A DNA stretch of 64,000 nucleotides from Pseudoselenomonas ruminantium (GTDB lineage: Bacteria; Bacillota; Negativicutes; Selenomonadales; Selenomonadaceae). Location of the stretch: assembly GCA_015058575.1 (NCBI GenBank), contig SVBZ01000016.1:62001-126000 (forward strand), written 5' to 3'. The position numbers and the translations under genes were made by a program. Below are positions 52,958-61,971 of this stretch, piece by piece (within the stretch, counting starts at the first letter, position 1; each line of letters opens with the position of its first letter). The notes below the pieces were generated by a model, which was given only the letters and a program-made list of their open reading frames with translations, did not search any database and had not been told where the DNA came from.

Positions 52958-54583
52958 TTGTCAGCATTAAGTGAAGAACTCAATAAAGAAATAGAGAAGC
53001 GCCGCACCTTTGCCATCATCTCCCATCCGGATGCTGGTAAGACGACGCTTACGGAAAAACTCCTGCTTTACGGTGGGGCCATCCATCTGGCTGGTTCCAT
53101 CAAGAGCCGCAAGACCCAGCGTCATGCGGTATCTGACTGGATGGAAATCGAGAAGCAGCGTGGTATTTCGGTCACGTCGTCGGTGTTGCAGTTCGACTAC
53201 GATGGCTGCCGCATCAACATCCTTGATACGCCGGGCCATCAGGATTTCTCCGAGGATACGTACCGCACGCTGATGGCTGTCGATAGTGCCGTCATGGTCA
53301 TCGACGTCGCCAAGGGCGTCGAGGCGCAGACGAAGAAACTCTTCAAGGTCTGCAAGCAGCGCAACATCCCGATTTTTACGTTTGTCAACAAGCTCGACCA
53401 TTATGGCAAGGCACCGATTGACCTTATGGATGAAATCGAAAACGTGCTGGGCATCCGTTCGTATCCGATGAACTGGCCAATCGGCCAGGACGGGCAGTAC
53501 ATGGGCGTCTATGACCGCCGCAATGACAAGGTGCTGCTGTTCGCTGAGGATACGACCCATGGACAGGAGGCACGTATTGCCGATGTCTATGAGCCCGATG
53601 ATCCGGCTGTCATCGAGCGTGTCGGTGAAGATGTCTGGGAAGCATTGCAGGAAGATTTGGAGCTCCTCAATGAAGCCGGCGAGGAATTCGATATGGAACT
53701 CGTCAACGCCGGGGAACTCACGCCGATGTTCTTCGGTTCGGCTATGACGAACTTCGGTGTGCAGGACTTCCTCGAAGGCTATATCCGCATGGCGCCGATT
53801 CCGCAGCCGCGCAAATCGTCTGAGGGCATGATCCCGGCCAGCGATGAGAAGTTCTCGGGCTTTGTCTTCAAGATTCAGGCCAACATGAATCCGGCGCATC
53901 GCGACCGCCTGGCCTTTATCCGCATTTGCTCGGGTAAATTCGAGCGCAATATGGAAGTCTGGCATGAGCGCACAGGCAAGATGCTGAAGCTCGCTCAGCC
54001 TCAGCAGTTCCTGGCTCAGGACCGCCAGATTGTCGATACGGCTTATCCAGGTGATATCATCGGTCTCTTTGATCCGGGCGTCTTTGGCATCGGCGACACG
54101 GTCTGCGATGCCAGCCATAAGTTCAAGTATGCGGATTTCCCGGTATTCCCGCCAGAAAAATTTGCGCGCGTCCAGGCCAAGGACACGATGAAGCGCAAGC
54201 AGTTCGTCAAGGGTATCGAGCAGCTCACGCAGGAAGGTGCTATCCAGCTCTTCCAGCAGGCTGGTGCTGGTACCGAGTCCTATATCGTCGGTACTGTCGG
54301 CACGCTGCAGTTCGAGGTGCTTGAGTACCGCCTTAAGAATGAATACAACGTCGATATCGAGATGAATATGCAGCCATTCGAGGTCGCCCGCTGGATGGCC
54401 TTCGAGGATGGCCGCGAAGTGACGCCGGCGGCGCTCAAAGGTGCTGACCGCGGCATGTTCGTCTATGACCGCAACCAGAATCCGGTACTGTTGCTCAACA
54501 ACGAGTGGGCTATCGGCTGGATTACGGACAACAATCCGGATCTTGTGCTCAACCACGTTCCGTTTGACAAGAAAGAAGCATAA
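52958..54583 (+). CDS. prfC: Peptide chain release factor 3
   Basis: GTPase recycling RF1 and RF2. HPDAGKTTLTEK (about 23-34), IEKQRGISVTSSV, DTPGHQDFSEDT and VNKLD are the translational GTPase motifs; the RF3-specific SIKSRKTQRHAVSDWMEIE follows the P-loop. 541 residues. The start is TTG (52958) with GGAGG 7 bases upstream. Confidence 0.95.
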   Translation: MSALSEELNKEIEKRRTFAIISHPDAGKTTLTEKLLLYGGAIHLAGSIKSRKTQRHAVSDWMEIEKQRGISVTSSVLQFDYDGCRINILDTPGHQDFSEDTYRTLMAVDSAVMVIDVAKGVEAQTKKLFKVCKQRNIPIFTFVNKLDHYGKAPIDLMDEIENVLGIRSYPMNWPIGQDGQYMGVYDRRNDKVLLFAEDTTHGQEARIADVYEPDDPAVIERVGEDVWEALQEDLELLNEAGEEFDMELVNAGELTPMFFGSAMTNFGVQDFLEGYIRMAPIPQPRKSSEGMIPASDEKFSGFVFKIQANMNPAHRDRLAFIRICSGKFERNMEVWHERTGKMLKLAQPQQFLAQDRQIVDTAYPGDIIGLFDPGVFGIGDTVCDASHKFKYADFPVFPPEKFARVQAKDTMKRKQFVKGIEQLTQEGAIQLFQQAGAGTESYIVGTVGTLQFEVLEYRLKNEYNVDIEMNMQPFEVARWMAFEDGREVTPAALKGADRGMFVYDRNQNPVLLLNNEWAIGWITDNNPDLVLNHVPFDKKEA

Positions 54584-54591
54584 TATAAAGG

Positions 54592-54628
54592 AAAAGCCTG
54601 CTGGCGTCGGTGTCAGCAGGCTTTTTTA
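54592..54628 (+). terminator. Terminator of prfC
   Basis: AAAAGCCTGCTG (54592-54603) pairs with CAGCAGGCTTTT (54614-54625), then TT. Confidence 0.85.
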
Positions 54629-54635
54629 ATAATAT

Positions 54636-55301
54636 AAATTGCAGTTTGACGGGTTAGTTCTAGCCTTCCCCTTACCGAGGAAGGTGGGCGCGAAGCGCTC
54701 GGATGAGGTGTATGCGTCCGTATGGAATCCCGATACTACGAAGCGCGGGGGTCACGGGGTAGTGCTTTTTCTGTTTCCGCTAAATGGGCCGCTTGCAGAG
54801 TTTTACGAACTTAGTTACCTGCTCCCGTTACCAGGTCGCGGCGTACACATCTATATCTAGCTTATGCGCTTACGGCCCAGTCCTGCTGCGCAGGACAGTC
54901 GCTCCAGACAGAAAGAACCACTCCCCCGTTCGCCCCCCTCATCTATATGAACAAGTTTGCACGAACCGTTGCTCCCGTTACAAGCACATCGATGTAATTC
55001 GTAACCTATAGCCGAAGCAGAGCAGGCTTATCCAAACCTAGCAGAGGGCGGGGGCGGGTACACTTTCTTCGTAGCGGGAGCGACTGCCCGAACGCAGTGA
55101 GGGATGGCCCGCAACAGATACTATCTAGAACGACACGATGTATTGGCGTGCCGCCGGCCTGCCCGGCACATGTTGCTAGATGCGTACAAAATATCCGCGC
55201 GGGTCATTTAGCGAGAGCGGAGAAAAAGTGCACCCGCCCCCGCCCAAGCTGAGCTCTATCAAGTTTATTTTAAGCACGCACTAACCGTCAAACTGCAATT
55301 T
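54636..55301. mobile_element. MITE-like non-coding element with terminal inverted repeats
   Basis: 666 bp without a convincing gene, bounded by inverted repeats 54636-54658 and 55280-55301 (22 bp, identical apart from one extra G). Near the left end is a block of the type CCTTCCCCTTACCGAGGAAGG followed by GGATGAGGTG, a phrase I associate with repeat families in Firmicutes. The right half can fold into one long hairpin: GGGCGGGGGCGGGT near 55047 pairs with ACCCGCCCCCGCCC near 55235. An inner AGTCGCTCC/GGAGCGACT pair links the halves. The right end touches the stop codon of the DUF4931 gene. No target-site duplication is obvious. Confidence 0.65.
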
Positions 55302-56081
55302 TTAGGCAAATGGGGAAGTGCCGTAGATGTGGTGAAGTTCCGTTATGGCATCTTGATAGTTCGATGGCCGTATGCGGAGGTTGTAGCCAATGTAGATGGG
55401 AGGCGTGGCAAAGCGGGGCGTCAGTTTGACGTATATGGTTCCTTCGCGTTCGTAGAAGAAAATGTTGTAGCTGTTACAATGCTTATGGAAGTGATGGGTC
55501 AAGTAATCGGTGCCAAGCTGGATGTAGTCGGCCAGCGTGTTGATGGTAGCAGAATCCTGCGCAGTGGCGATGAGATTGAACTCCCAGAAGCCGATATGCG
55601 GCTGCTCGGAAACGGTCATTTTTACCTGGTCCTGCTCGTAGATGACAGGGCCGGAAAATTCCTCGGGCTGGACAGTCAATGGCTCAGCCAGGGAAGGGAA
55701 GGCAATGTACTGCATATGCGGATGGCGGATGGTGCCGCCAGAGAGCGGGCCGAAGTTCTTGAAGAAGATGACGTCGGCATAATCGCCGGAGTTTTTGAGA
55801 CGCAGCCAGTGCTGGATGCCGAAACGGATGAGCCGGTGCATGTGCGCACGGCTGTAGGCGGGCATATCGCTTTGGCAGGCATCGCCCTCAATCAGCACGA
55901 ATTGTTCCGTGCCCTTGAGCACGTTGTATTTATTGCGCAGCAGGATGATGGTGCCGTCGCGGTCGATGATATCGGTCAGATGGTCGGTGTCACAGAAAGG
56001 GCAGGCATTTTCCTGTGTGAAGATGGTTACAGGTTTTTCACGGCCGACGGCCATATCGAATTCCAGAAGATTCTTGTTCAT
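55302..56081 (-). CDS. DUF4931 / GalT-HIT-like protein
   Basis: Starts MNKNLLEFDMAVGREKPV with AAGGAG upstream; a longer upstream frame is not supported. CPFCD (about residues 24-28) looks like a zinc site, and GGTIRHPHMQYIAFP carries the HPHMQ histidine triad-like motif of nucleotidyl transferases. 259 residues. Function unproven: galactose-1-phosphate uridylyltransferase-like fold. Its stop codon abuts the mobile element, so its native downstream region has been replaced. Confidence 0.75.
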   Translation of the reverse strand: MNKNLLEFDMAVGREKPVTIFTQENACPFCDTDHLTDIIDRDGTIILLRNKYNVLKGTEQFVLIEGDACQSDMPAYSRAHMHRLIRFGIQHWLRLKNSGDYADVIFFKNFGPLSGGTIRHPHMQYIAFPSLAEPLTVQPEEFSGPVIYEQDQVKMTVSEQPHIGFWEFNLIATAQDSATINTLADYIQLGTDYLTHHFHKHCNSYNIFFYEREGTIYVKLTPRFATPPIYIGYNLRIRPSNYQDAITELHHIYGTSPFA

Positions 56082-56245
56082 AGGTACTCCTTGGCCAATT
56101 TCGGCCGTTGGCAGAAATAATAGTGGAAAGTCAACGCTAATGATGATATAATTTCCTATGTTGCGTATCCTTATTATAGCGATTGCGCGATGATTTTGCA
56201 AAACGGGCATGCTGCGGGGAAGTGGCGTGCCTTTGTACATAGGCG

Positions 56246-57916
56246 GTGTTTCCCATAAGTAACCAGGAAGTTAAAGAAGAAAAGAAATCCAGCAAGGGAG
56301 AATCGTTCCTCAAGGGAACATTTATCCTGACTGTGGCTGGGTTTGTCGTCAAGGTCATCGGTTCACTGAATTGGATTTTTGTGTCCCGAATCCTTGGCGG
56401 TGAAGGTATTGGTCTTTACCAAATGGCCTTTCCTATTTATTTCTTTGCCATGACGGTGTCACAGGCCGGTGTGCCGGTGGCTATTTCCATCATTACGGCA
56501 GAGAAGGTTGCCCTTAAAGATATCTTTGGGGCAAGGCGTGTGTTCCATATCTCGATGGCTTTGATGGTGGCAACAGGTCTTGTATTTTCGTTCCTGACCT
56601 ATTTTGCCGCGGACTGGCTCATCGACTGGCAGTTTGTGCGCGATCCGCGTGCCTATAAGTCCATCGTTGTGCTGGCACCAACGGTATTCTTTGTCACGCT
56701 GCTTGCAAGTTCCCGCGGTTATCTGCAAGGCTGGCAGCGCATGACGCCAACGGCAGTCTCGCAGATTGTCGAGCAGATTTTCCGTGTCATCACGATGATT
56801 CTCTTGGCGGAGCTTCTGCTGCCCTGGGGCCTTGACTACGCATCAGCTGGTGCGTCGCTGGGTGCTTTAGCGGGAGCTGTGACGGGCCTTATGGTGCTTG
56901 TCTACTTCCACTGGAAGCTCGACCGCGATATTGAGCGCGACTATGGCAATGACTTGCAGCCGCTGCCCGGGCAGGAGAGCGAGCCAGCCTGGCAGATCAT
57001 CAAGCGCATCTTCAAGCTGTCGCTGCCGGTTTCGGCGGCCAGCATCATGCTGCCGGTTGTTTCCAATCTGGATTTGATGATTGTGCCGCAGCGCTTGGAG
57101 GTCGCAGGCTATAGCGTCAACGAGGCGACAGAGCTTTTCGGCTACCTCACGGGTATGGCGGTGCCGCTTGTAAACCTTTCGTGTATCATCACGGCTTCGA
57201 TGGCCATGAGTATCGTACCGGCCATCTCGGAGGCGCGGGCTTTGCAGGATATGAAGCGCGTCTACAACCAGACGGCGGCTTCTGTCCGCATCTCGAACTT
57301 CGTCTGCTTCCCGGCATTTGTCATCGTGTTCGTGCTGGCAACGCCGATTTCATCACTTATCTACAATGCACCAGGGGCTGGGCCTGCCGTCATGATTTCG
57401 GCCGTCAGCATCATTCTTTTGGGGTTGCATCAGGTATCGACAGGCATCCTGCAGGGCCTTGGGCATCCGACGATTCCGATGGTCAATATGATTCTCGCGG
57501 CCGTGGCCAAGGTCGTCCTGAACTGGGAACTTACGGCGATTCCCTGGCTCGGCATCATGGGTGCGGCCTGGGCGACGGCAGCCGATATGGGCGTCGCCGC
57601 CATCATCAATCTGATTTTCATCTACAAGTTCATCGGCTATCGCATGGAGATTCCGCAGCTTTTAAAGACCATCATCGCTTCGGCTGTCATGGCGGCGGCG
57701 GTATACTTCTTCTACGATTGGACGATGGCCTGGTGGCAGATTGGCGTTATCTCGACGTTCGGTGCCGTATTCTTCGGCTGTGCGGTCTACATCGCGGTCA
57801 TGCTGCTGATCGGCGGCCTGCTCGAGGATGACCTTGAGCGCATGCCGATGATTGGCCGCATCGGCATCAAATTCCTGCGCCGCATTGGCGTTTTCAAGAC
57901 GAAAGCAAACGGATAA
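56246..57916 (+). CDS. Polysaccharide/lipid flippase of the MATE-MOP superfamily (SpoVB/MurJ-like)
   Basis: Inner-membrane transporter with about 14 hydrophobic segments. The opening KGTFILTVAGFVVKVIGSLNWIFVSRILGGEGIGLYQMAFPIY is typical of SpoVB-type PST proteins. 556 residues. GTG start at 56246 is the only plausible one (an in-frame stop lies just upstream), but the ribosome site is poor. Probably flips a lipid-linked cell-envelope precursor. The lipid kinase follows in the same direction. Confidence 0.87.
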   Translation: MFPISNQEVKEEKKSSKGESFLKGTFILTVAGFVVKVIGSLNWIFVSRILGGEGIGLYQMAFPIYFFAMTVSQAGVPVAISIITAEKVALKDIFGARRVFHISMALMVATGLVFSFLTYFAADWLIDWQFVRDPRAYKSIVVLAPTVFFVTLLASSRGYLQGWQRMTPTAVSQIVEQIFRVITMILLAELLLPWGLDYASAGASLGALAGAVTGLMVLVYFHWKLDRDIERDYGNDLQPLPGQESEPAWQIIKRIFKLSLPVSAASIMLPVVSNLDLMIVPQRLEVAGYSVNEATELFGYLTGMAVPLVNLSCIITASMAMSIVPAISEARALQDMKRVYNQTAASVRISNFVCFPAFVIVFVLATPISSLIYNAPGAGPAVMISAVSIILLGLHQVSTGILQGLGHPTIPMVNMILAAVAKVVLNWELTAIPWLGIMGAAWATAADMGVAAIINLIFIYKFIGYRMEIPQLLKTIIASAVMAAAVYFFYDWTMAWWQIGVISTFGAVFFGCAVYIAVMLLIGGLLEDDLERMPMIGRIGIKFLRRIGVFKTKANG

Positions 57917-57967
57917 GATAAACAGACGAGCAGCGTTCCTGCTCGTTTGTTCTAGGAGGCATAGACA

Positions 57968-58858
57968 GTGAAAAAGCTGGTTCTTTTCTATAACCCGGTG
58001 TCGGGGCATGCTGCATTCAAGAACAAGCTCGATGGCATGGTCGAGGCGTTTCAGCGCCGCAATATCCTGCTGCTTATGTTCCGCACCAGGAAAGAGGGCA
58101 ATGAGGATTTCGTGGATTTCGTGCGTGAAACGGAACCTGCGGGCATCTTGGCCGCAGGTGGCGACGGTACGGTGCATGAGTGCGTGAATCTCATGGTCAA
58201 GAATAACATCGATTTGCCGCTCGGCATCATCGGTAGCGGTACATCCAATGATTTTGCGACGTATCTCAAAATCAATGAGGATATGGAAAAATACTTCGAT
58301 ATCATCGCAAGCGGCAAGTCCTGCCGCATGGATCTTGGCAAGGTTGGCGAGGATTATTTCATCAATGTTGCCAGCGCTGGCATGATGACAGGCATTGCGC
58401 ATGAGGTGGATGCGCGGCTCAAGAATGCGCTGGGCAAGATGGCCTATTATATCAAGGGGCTTGGCGAGCTGCCGAAATTCCGTGCCGTGCCAATGACAAT
58501 CGAGGCCGATGGGAAGCTGCATGAGCTGGAGGCCTTCCTGTTTGTCGTCATCAACAGTGCCGTTGTCGGCAGCATGAAAAATGTCGCCAAAGATGTTTCG
58601 GTAACGGATGGCAAGCTCGATTTGCTGGCCATCCGCAAATGCGGCATCCCGTCACTGATGGCAGTGACGGCCGACCTCATCGCAGGCAAGCCGGTGTCGG
58701 AGAAAGATAAGGTGCTGCATATTCAGGCGCGCAGCTTCCGCATCACGGCTGCCGAGCCATTGCAGAGCGACCTCGATGGCGAAATCGGCCCGCAGCTGCC
58801 GCTGACCATCGAGACAGTACCACAGGCTATCGCCGTGTACTGTGACGTACAGGGATAA
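57968..58858 (+). CDS. Diacylglycerol/lipid kinase (YegS/BmrU family)
   Basis: ATP-dependent kinase of membrane lipids. NPVSGHAAFKNKL at the N-terminus, ILAAGGDGTVHECVNLM (GGDGT nucleotide motif, about residues 57-73) and GIIGSGTSNDFATYL. 296 residues. AGGAGG precedes the start, 51 bp after the flippase. Together they suggest recycling of lipid carriers, by inference. Confidence 0.92.
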   Translation: MKKLVLFYNPVSGHAAFKNKLDGMVEAFQRRNILLLMFRTRKEGNEDFVDFVRETEPAGILAAGGDGTVHECVNLMVKNNIDLPLGIIGSGTSNDFATYLKINEDMEKYFDIIASGKSCRMDLGKVGEDYFINVASAGMMTGIAHEVDARLKNALGKMAYYIKGLGELPKFRAVPMTIEADGKLHELEAFLFVVINSAVVGSMKNVAKDVSVTDGKLDLLAIRKCGIPSLMAVTADLIAGKPVSEKDKVLHIQARSFRITAAEPLQSDLDGEIGPQLPLTIETVPQAIAVYCDVQG

Positions 58859-58920
58859 ATAACAACGCCAAGCGGGCGGTTGACAAGTCAAATGTCAGCC
58901 GCCCGCTTGGCGTTGTTATT
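58858..58920 (+). terminator. Very long terminator hairpin with a TTGACAAGTCAA in the loop
   Basis: A stem of more than 20 bp (58858-58879 with 58899-58920, nearly perfect), followed by TATTGTTC. It contains TTGACAAGTCAA (58880-58891). Confidence 0.75.
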
Positions 58921-58947
58921 GTTCTTATGGAATATACATGCTATAAT
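58919..58947 (+). promoter_or_regulatory. Promoter of a small RNA
   Basis: TTGTTC, 17 bases, TATAAT (58942-58947). Confidence 0.7.
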
Positions 58948-58953
58948 ACCTTT

Positions 58954-59175
58954 GGCAGGAGCATCCTGTCAGGCCACCAGATACGGTAGGCGGATTATTT
59001 GTAACGTACACCCTCGCAGAAAGGTGCTTTAAGGCCAAGCGTAAGCGTGGTCGATTGGCCACCCCGAAGTGGAGGTGTTACCGATAGATGCGGACACGCT
59101 GAAGCTTCTCCTGCTCCTCATTATAGAGGTAAAAAGAAAATAACCGCCTGTCCTCGAAAAACGGCGGTTATTTCT
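58954..59175 (+). ncRNA. Predicted small RNA of about 220 bases (plus strand)
   Basis: Runs from a good promoter to a strong terminator with no normal gene. Inner pairs include GGAGCATCC, and GTGG/CCAC near 59047-59061. A leucine-rich short frame (59069-59143, GTG start; LPIDADTLKLLLLLIIEVKR) lies near the end beside GGAGGTG, but no start codon stands at a proper distance. The arrangement with the converging RNA resembles par/Fst-type toxin-antitoxin loci. Confidence 0.5.
59137..59175. terminator. Bidirectional terminator shared by two converging small RNAs
   Basis: AAATAACCGCC (ending 59148) pairs with GGCGGTTATTT (59163-59173); T-rich both ways. Confidence 0.8.
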
Positions 59176-59236
59176 GCTTATTGAAGATATAACCATCGAG
59201 CGAGGGAATAATCCGTCTATCGGTGGTCCTTTTTCT
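59140..59236 (-). ncRNA. Predicted small RNA of about 95 bases (minus strand)
   Basis: Starts just after a strong minus-strand promoter and ends at the shared terminator, so its 3' end is antisense to the 3' end of the plus-strand RNA. No open frame of note. Confidence 0.45.
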
Positions 59237-59242
59237 AACTCT

Positions 59243-59271
59243 ATTATAGCGGTTTGGTTGGTTTTTATCAA
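59243..59271 (-). promoter_or_regulatory. Promoter of the minus-strand small RNA
   Basis: TTGATA (59266-59271), 17 bases, TATAAT (59243-59248). The -35 overlaps the 42-bp palindrome. Confidence 0.75.
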
Positions 59272-59310
59272 TACCTGCCTGATTTGACAGGTCAAATCAG
59301 GCAGGTATTG
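59269..59310. repeat. Perfect 42-bp palindrome
   Basis: Two 20-bp arms (59269-59288, 59291-59310) around AG, with TTGACAGGTCAA at the centre. No T-run follows, so it is more a cruciform or protein site than a terminator. Confidence 0.7.
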
Positions 59311-59349
59311 CGTATAGATGCGGATGTTGTTGAAAATAGTAAGTGTGCG

Positions 59350-60636
59350 CTAACCGAAAAAGCGTGGCGACTGTTGGAAGTCGTTGCATTTCCTGTCTGT
59401 TTGCGGTGTAATCAGCTGGCGCAGCTCGGTGGCCATTGTGTCGAGGGCAAGCTGATTTTGCAGGGGGGATAGGGCGGCTAGTCCTTGGGCGCGCTGAGTG
59501 CTCGTCAAGAAGGTGCTGGTTTTGGTGATAAGCGGAAGCGTTTCCGCTTTTTTTATGCGCTTGAGCAAGTCGCGGCCGCGTGGGCCGCAGGCGAGGACGC
59601 GCGCGTAGAGCGGGCCGGCGTCGTCCATGGATGCCAGTTGTGTTTGCGTGAGGCCGAGCAGCAGGTGGATGAGCGTGCGGGCGATGCGGCTTTTGGGGTA
59701 GCGTTTGGTTGCGGCGGCGGACAGAACTTCGTCGTAGGTCGCAGCGTTTTGTAGGCAGTCGCGCAGGCGGTTTTCAAGACCCTCGTTGATGCCGCTGATT
59801 TCCTGCAAAGCTGTGTTGCTGGTGCGCAGCATCAGGGTTTGCAGTGGCACGAGCAGGCGGTCAAGGTTTGGCAGCTCGGAAGCTTTGAACTTGCGGATGG
59901 CGGCAAAGCCTGCGGCGGGAAGGGCTTCTTGCAGGGCCATACTGTCACGGGCGGTGAGCTGGGGGATAAGCAGTTTGCCGTCGGCGTTCTTGGCGGCGGT
60001 GGCGGCTTTTTGCAGCAGCATGCGGATGGCCGAGGCGCTGGCATGGGGGGCGGCGATGTTGGTGTTATGGTAGCCGGCGCCTGCCCGGGGAATCAGCAGC
60101 GGTTCGATGGCGGGCGTTTTTTTCAGTGCGCGCAGGTACTCGATGGCGAGGATGTTGTTAGGCTCGTGCAAAATGGCTGCATCGGCAGCGGCGGCTGTGG
60201 CAGTAAGTTCAGTAAGAGCTTGCGCGTAGGAGGCTCCGGCATTTATTCGCTCGTGCAGCTGTGTTTGGACGGCCGGCGAGTCGATGGCCGCAGCGAGTGC
60301 TTGTAGTGTCGCAAGTGACGGACATTCGGCGCCGAAGGCAAGGATGTCGGTGATGCCAAGTCTTGCGAGCAGCTGGACGCCACCGCGGGCGAAATCCTGC
60401 GCACTGCGGCAGGCAAAGGCAAAGGGCAGCTCCAGCACGAGATCACAGCCGCCGGCGATGGCCAGCCCGGCGCGCTGCCATTTGTCAAGGAGTGCTGCCT
60501 GCCCGCGCTGGACAAAGCTGCCGCTGATGACGGCGATGATGGCGCTGTCCGGATATGCTTGCCGGACTTGTTCAATCTGATAGCGATGGCCGTTATGGAA
60601 GGGGTTGTACTCGGCGATGATACCGGTAACGTGCAT
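59350..60636 (-). CDS. tmcAL: tRNA(Met) cytidine acetate ligase
   Basis: Makes N4-acetylcytidine at the elongator tRNA-Met wobble position from acetate and ATP. VTGIIAEYNPFHNGHRYQIEQ (HxGH nucleotidyl transferase motif, about residues 3-23), SGSFVQRGQAALLDKWQRA and the later SASAIRMLL are family hallmarks (formerly YlbM). 428 residues, normal. Divergent from mnmA, another tRNA modification gene. Confidence 0.93.
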   Translation of the reverse strand: MHVTGIIAEYNPFHNGHRYQIEQVRQAYPDSAIIAVISGSFVQRGQAALLDKWQRAGLAIAGGCDLVLELPFAFACRSAQDFARGGVQLLARLGITDILAFGAECPSLATLQALAAAIDSPAVQTQLHERINAGASYAQALTELTATAAAADAAILHEPNNILAIEYLRALKKTPAIEPLLIPRAGAGYHNTNIAAPHASASAIRMLLQKAATAAKNADGKLLIPQLTARDSMALQEALPAAGFAAIRKFKASELPNLDRLLVPLQTLMLRTSNTALQEISGINEGLENRLRDCLQNAATYDEVLSAAATKRYPKSRIARTLIHLLLGLTQTQLASMDDAGPLYARVLACGPRGRDLLKRIKKAETLPLITKTSTFLTSTQRAQGLAALSPLQNQLALDTMATELRQLITPQTDRKCNDFQQSPRFFG

Positions 60637-60806
60637 GATGATGCCTCCTGTTGCAGGGAAAGAGTAGTTATTCCTTGTTTAGTTTAGCATTTGCCAGGCG
60701 TCTGTGACAAGATTCCTTTGGGTCTGGGCGAGAATATGTTATACTTAAAGATACGAATGCGATTAAAGCGCTTGAAGTTTAGTACGGACATAGGAGCTTG
60801 ATATAT

Positions 60807-61892
60807 ATGGAAAAGAAAAAAGTAGTAGTGGCTATGAGCGGCGGTGTGGATAGCTCGCTGACGGCAGCTTTGCTTGTCGAGCAGGGCTTTGATGTCATCG
60901 GCATCACCATGCGGCTTTCCGAGGAGAGCCGCGACTTTGACTGCAACGACCGCGGCTGCTGCAGCCTCGCAAGCGTCGACGATGCGCGCCGCGTAGCCGA
61001 GACCATCGGCATCCCGCATTACACGGTCAATTTCAAGGAGGCATTCCAGCGTGATGTCATCGATTATTTCCTGGCCGATTACGCGAAAGGCTGGACGCCG
61101 AATCCCTGCATCGCCTGCAACCGCTATATGAAGTTTGGGTTGCTGCTCGACAAGACGCTGGAGCTTGGGGCTGAGTTTTTGGCTACGGGTCATTATGCGC
61201 GCATTGAGCAGCAGGAAAATGGCCGTTATGTCCTTAAAAAGGGCATGGATGTCCATAAGGATCAGTCCTATGCGCTCTATCATTTGAATCAGAAGACGCT
61301 GCGTCATTTCCTGCTGCCGCTTGGCGGTATGACAAAGGTGCATACGCGCGAGCTGGCGGAAAAATTCAACCTGCCCGTAGCGCATAAGCCGGACAGCCAG
61401 GAAATCTGCTTTGTGCCGCACGATGATTACAAGGCTTTCCTGCGCGACAAAAATCCTTCGTGCCTAAAGCCTGGTAATATCGTCAACCGTGAGGGCAAGG
61501 TGCTTGGCCGTCATGCGGGCGTGCCGCTCTACACGATTGGCCAGCGCAAGGGGCTTGGCATTGCGGCGCCTGAGCCGCTCTATGTGACGGAGCTTGATAT
61601 GAAGAACAATCAGGTCATCGTCGGCGGGGCCAGGGATGTTTATGCTGAGGGGCTGGTTGCCGGCGACCTTAACTGGATTACGTTCGATGCGTTCACAGAG
61701 CCTTGCCGCTATGCGGCGAAAATCCGCTATGGCAAGAAAGAGGGCATGGCCAGCCTGTCTTTGCGGGCGGACGGCCGTTTGCAGGTTCGCTTTGACGAGC
61801 CGCAGCGCGCGGCAACGCCGGGGCAGTCCATCGTGTTCTACGATGGCGATACGGTCGTCGGCGGCGGTGTCATCGAAGAAGTGAATCGCTGA
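60807..61892 (+). CDS. mnmA: tRNA-specific 2-thiouridylase MnmA
   Basis: Thiolates the wobble uridine of Lys, Glu and Gln tRNAs. PP-loop VVAMSGGVDSSLTA (about residues 6-19), nucleophile Cys in NPCIACN and persulfide Cys in SQEICFVP are present. 361 residues. AGGAG is 10 bases before the ATG; an in-frame TTG at 60798 is less likely. Confidence 0.96.
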   Translation: MEKKKVVVAMSGGVDSSLTAALLVEQGFDVIGITMRLSEESRDFDCNDRGCCSLASVDDARRVAETIGIPHYTVNFKEAFQRDVIDYFLADYAKGWTPNPCIACNRYMKFGLLLDKTLELGAEFLATGHYARIEQQENGRYVLKKGMDVHKDQSYALYHLNQKTLRHFLLPLGGMTKVHTRELAEKFNLPVAHKPDSQEICFVPHDDYKAFLRDKNPSCLKPGNIVNREGKVLGRHAGVPLYTIGQRKGLGIAAPEPLYVTELDMKNNQVIVGGARDVYAEGLVAGDLNWITFDAFTEPCRYAAKIRYGKKEGMASLSLRADGRLQVRFDEPQRAATPGQSIVFYDGDTVVGGGVIEEVNR

Positions 61893-61971
61893 TGCCTGGA
61901 CGGCAGGATTTTGCGGGCAAAGGGCGAATAGATAAGACTGTATGACTATAAGACTTTGAAGGAAGGATTTT

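Noticed and set aside
54639..54860. 73-codon open frame inside the non-coding element
   Set aside because: It begins within the terminal inverted repeat, has no ribosome site, and no recognisable domain.
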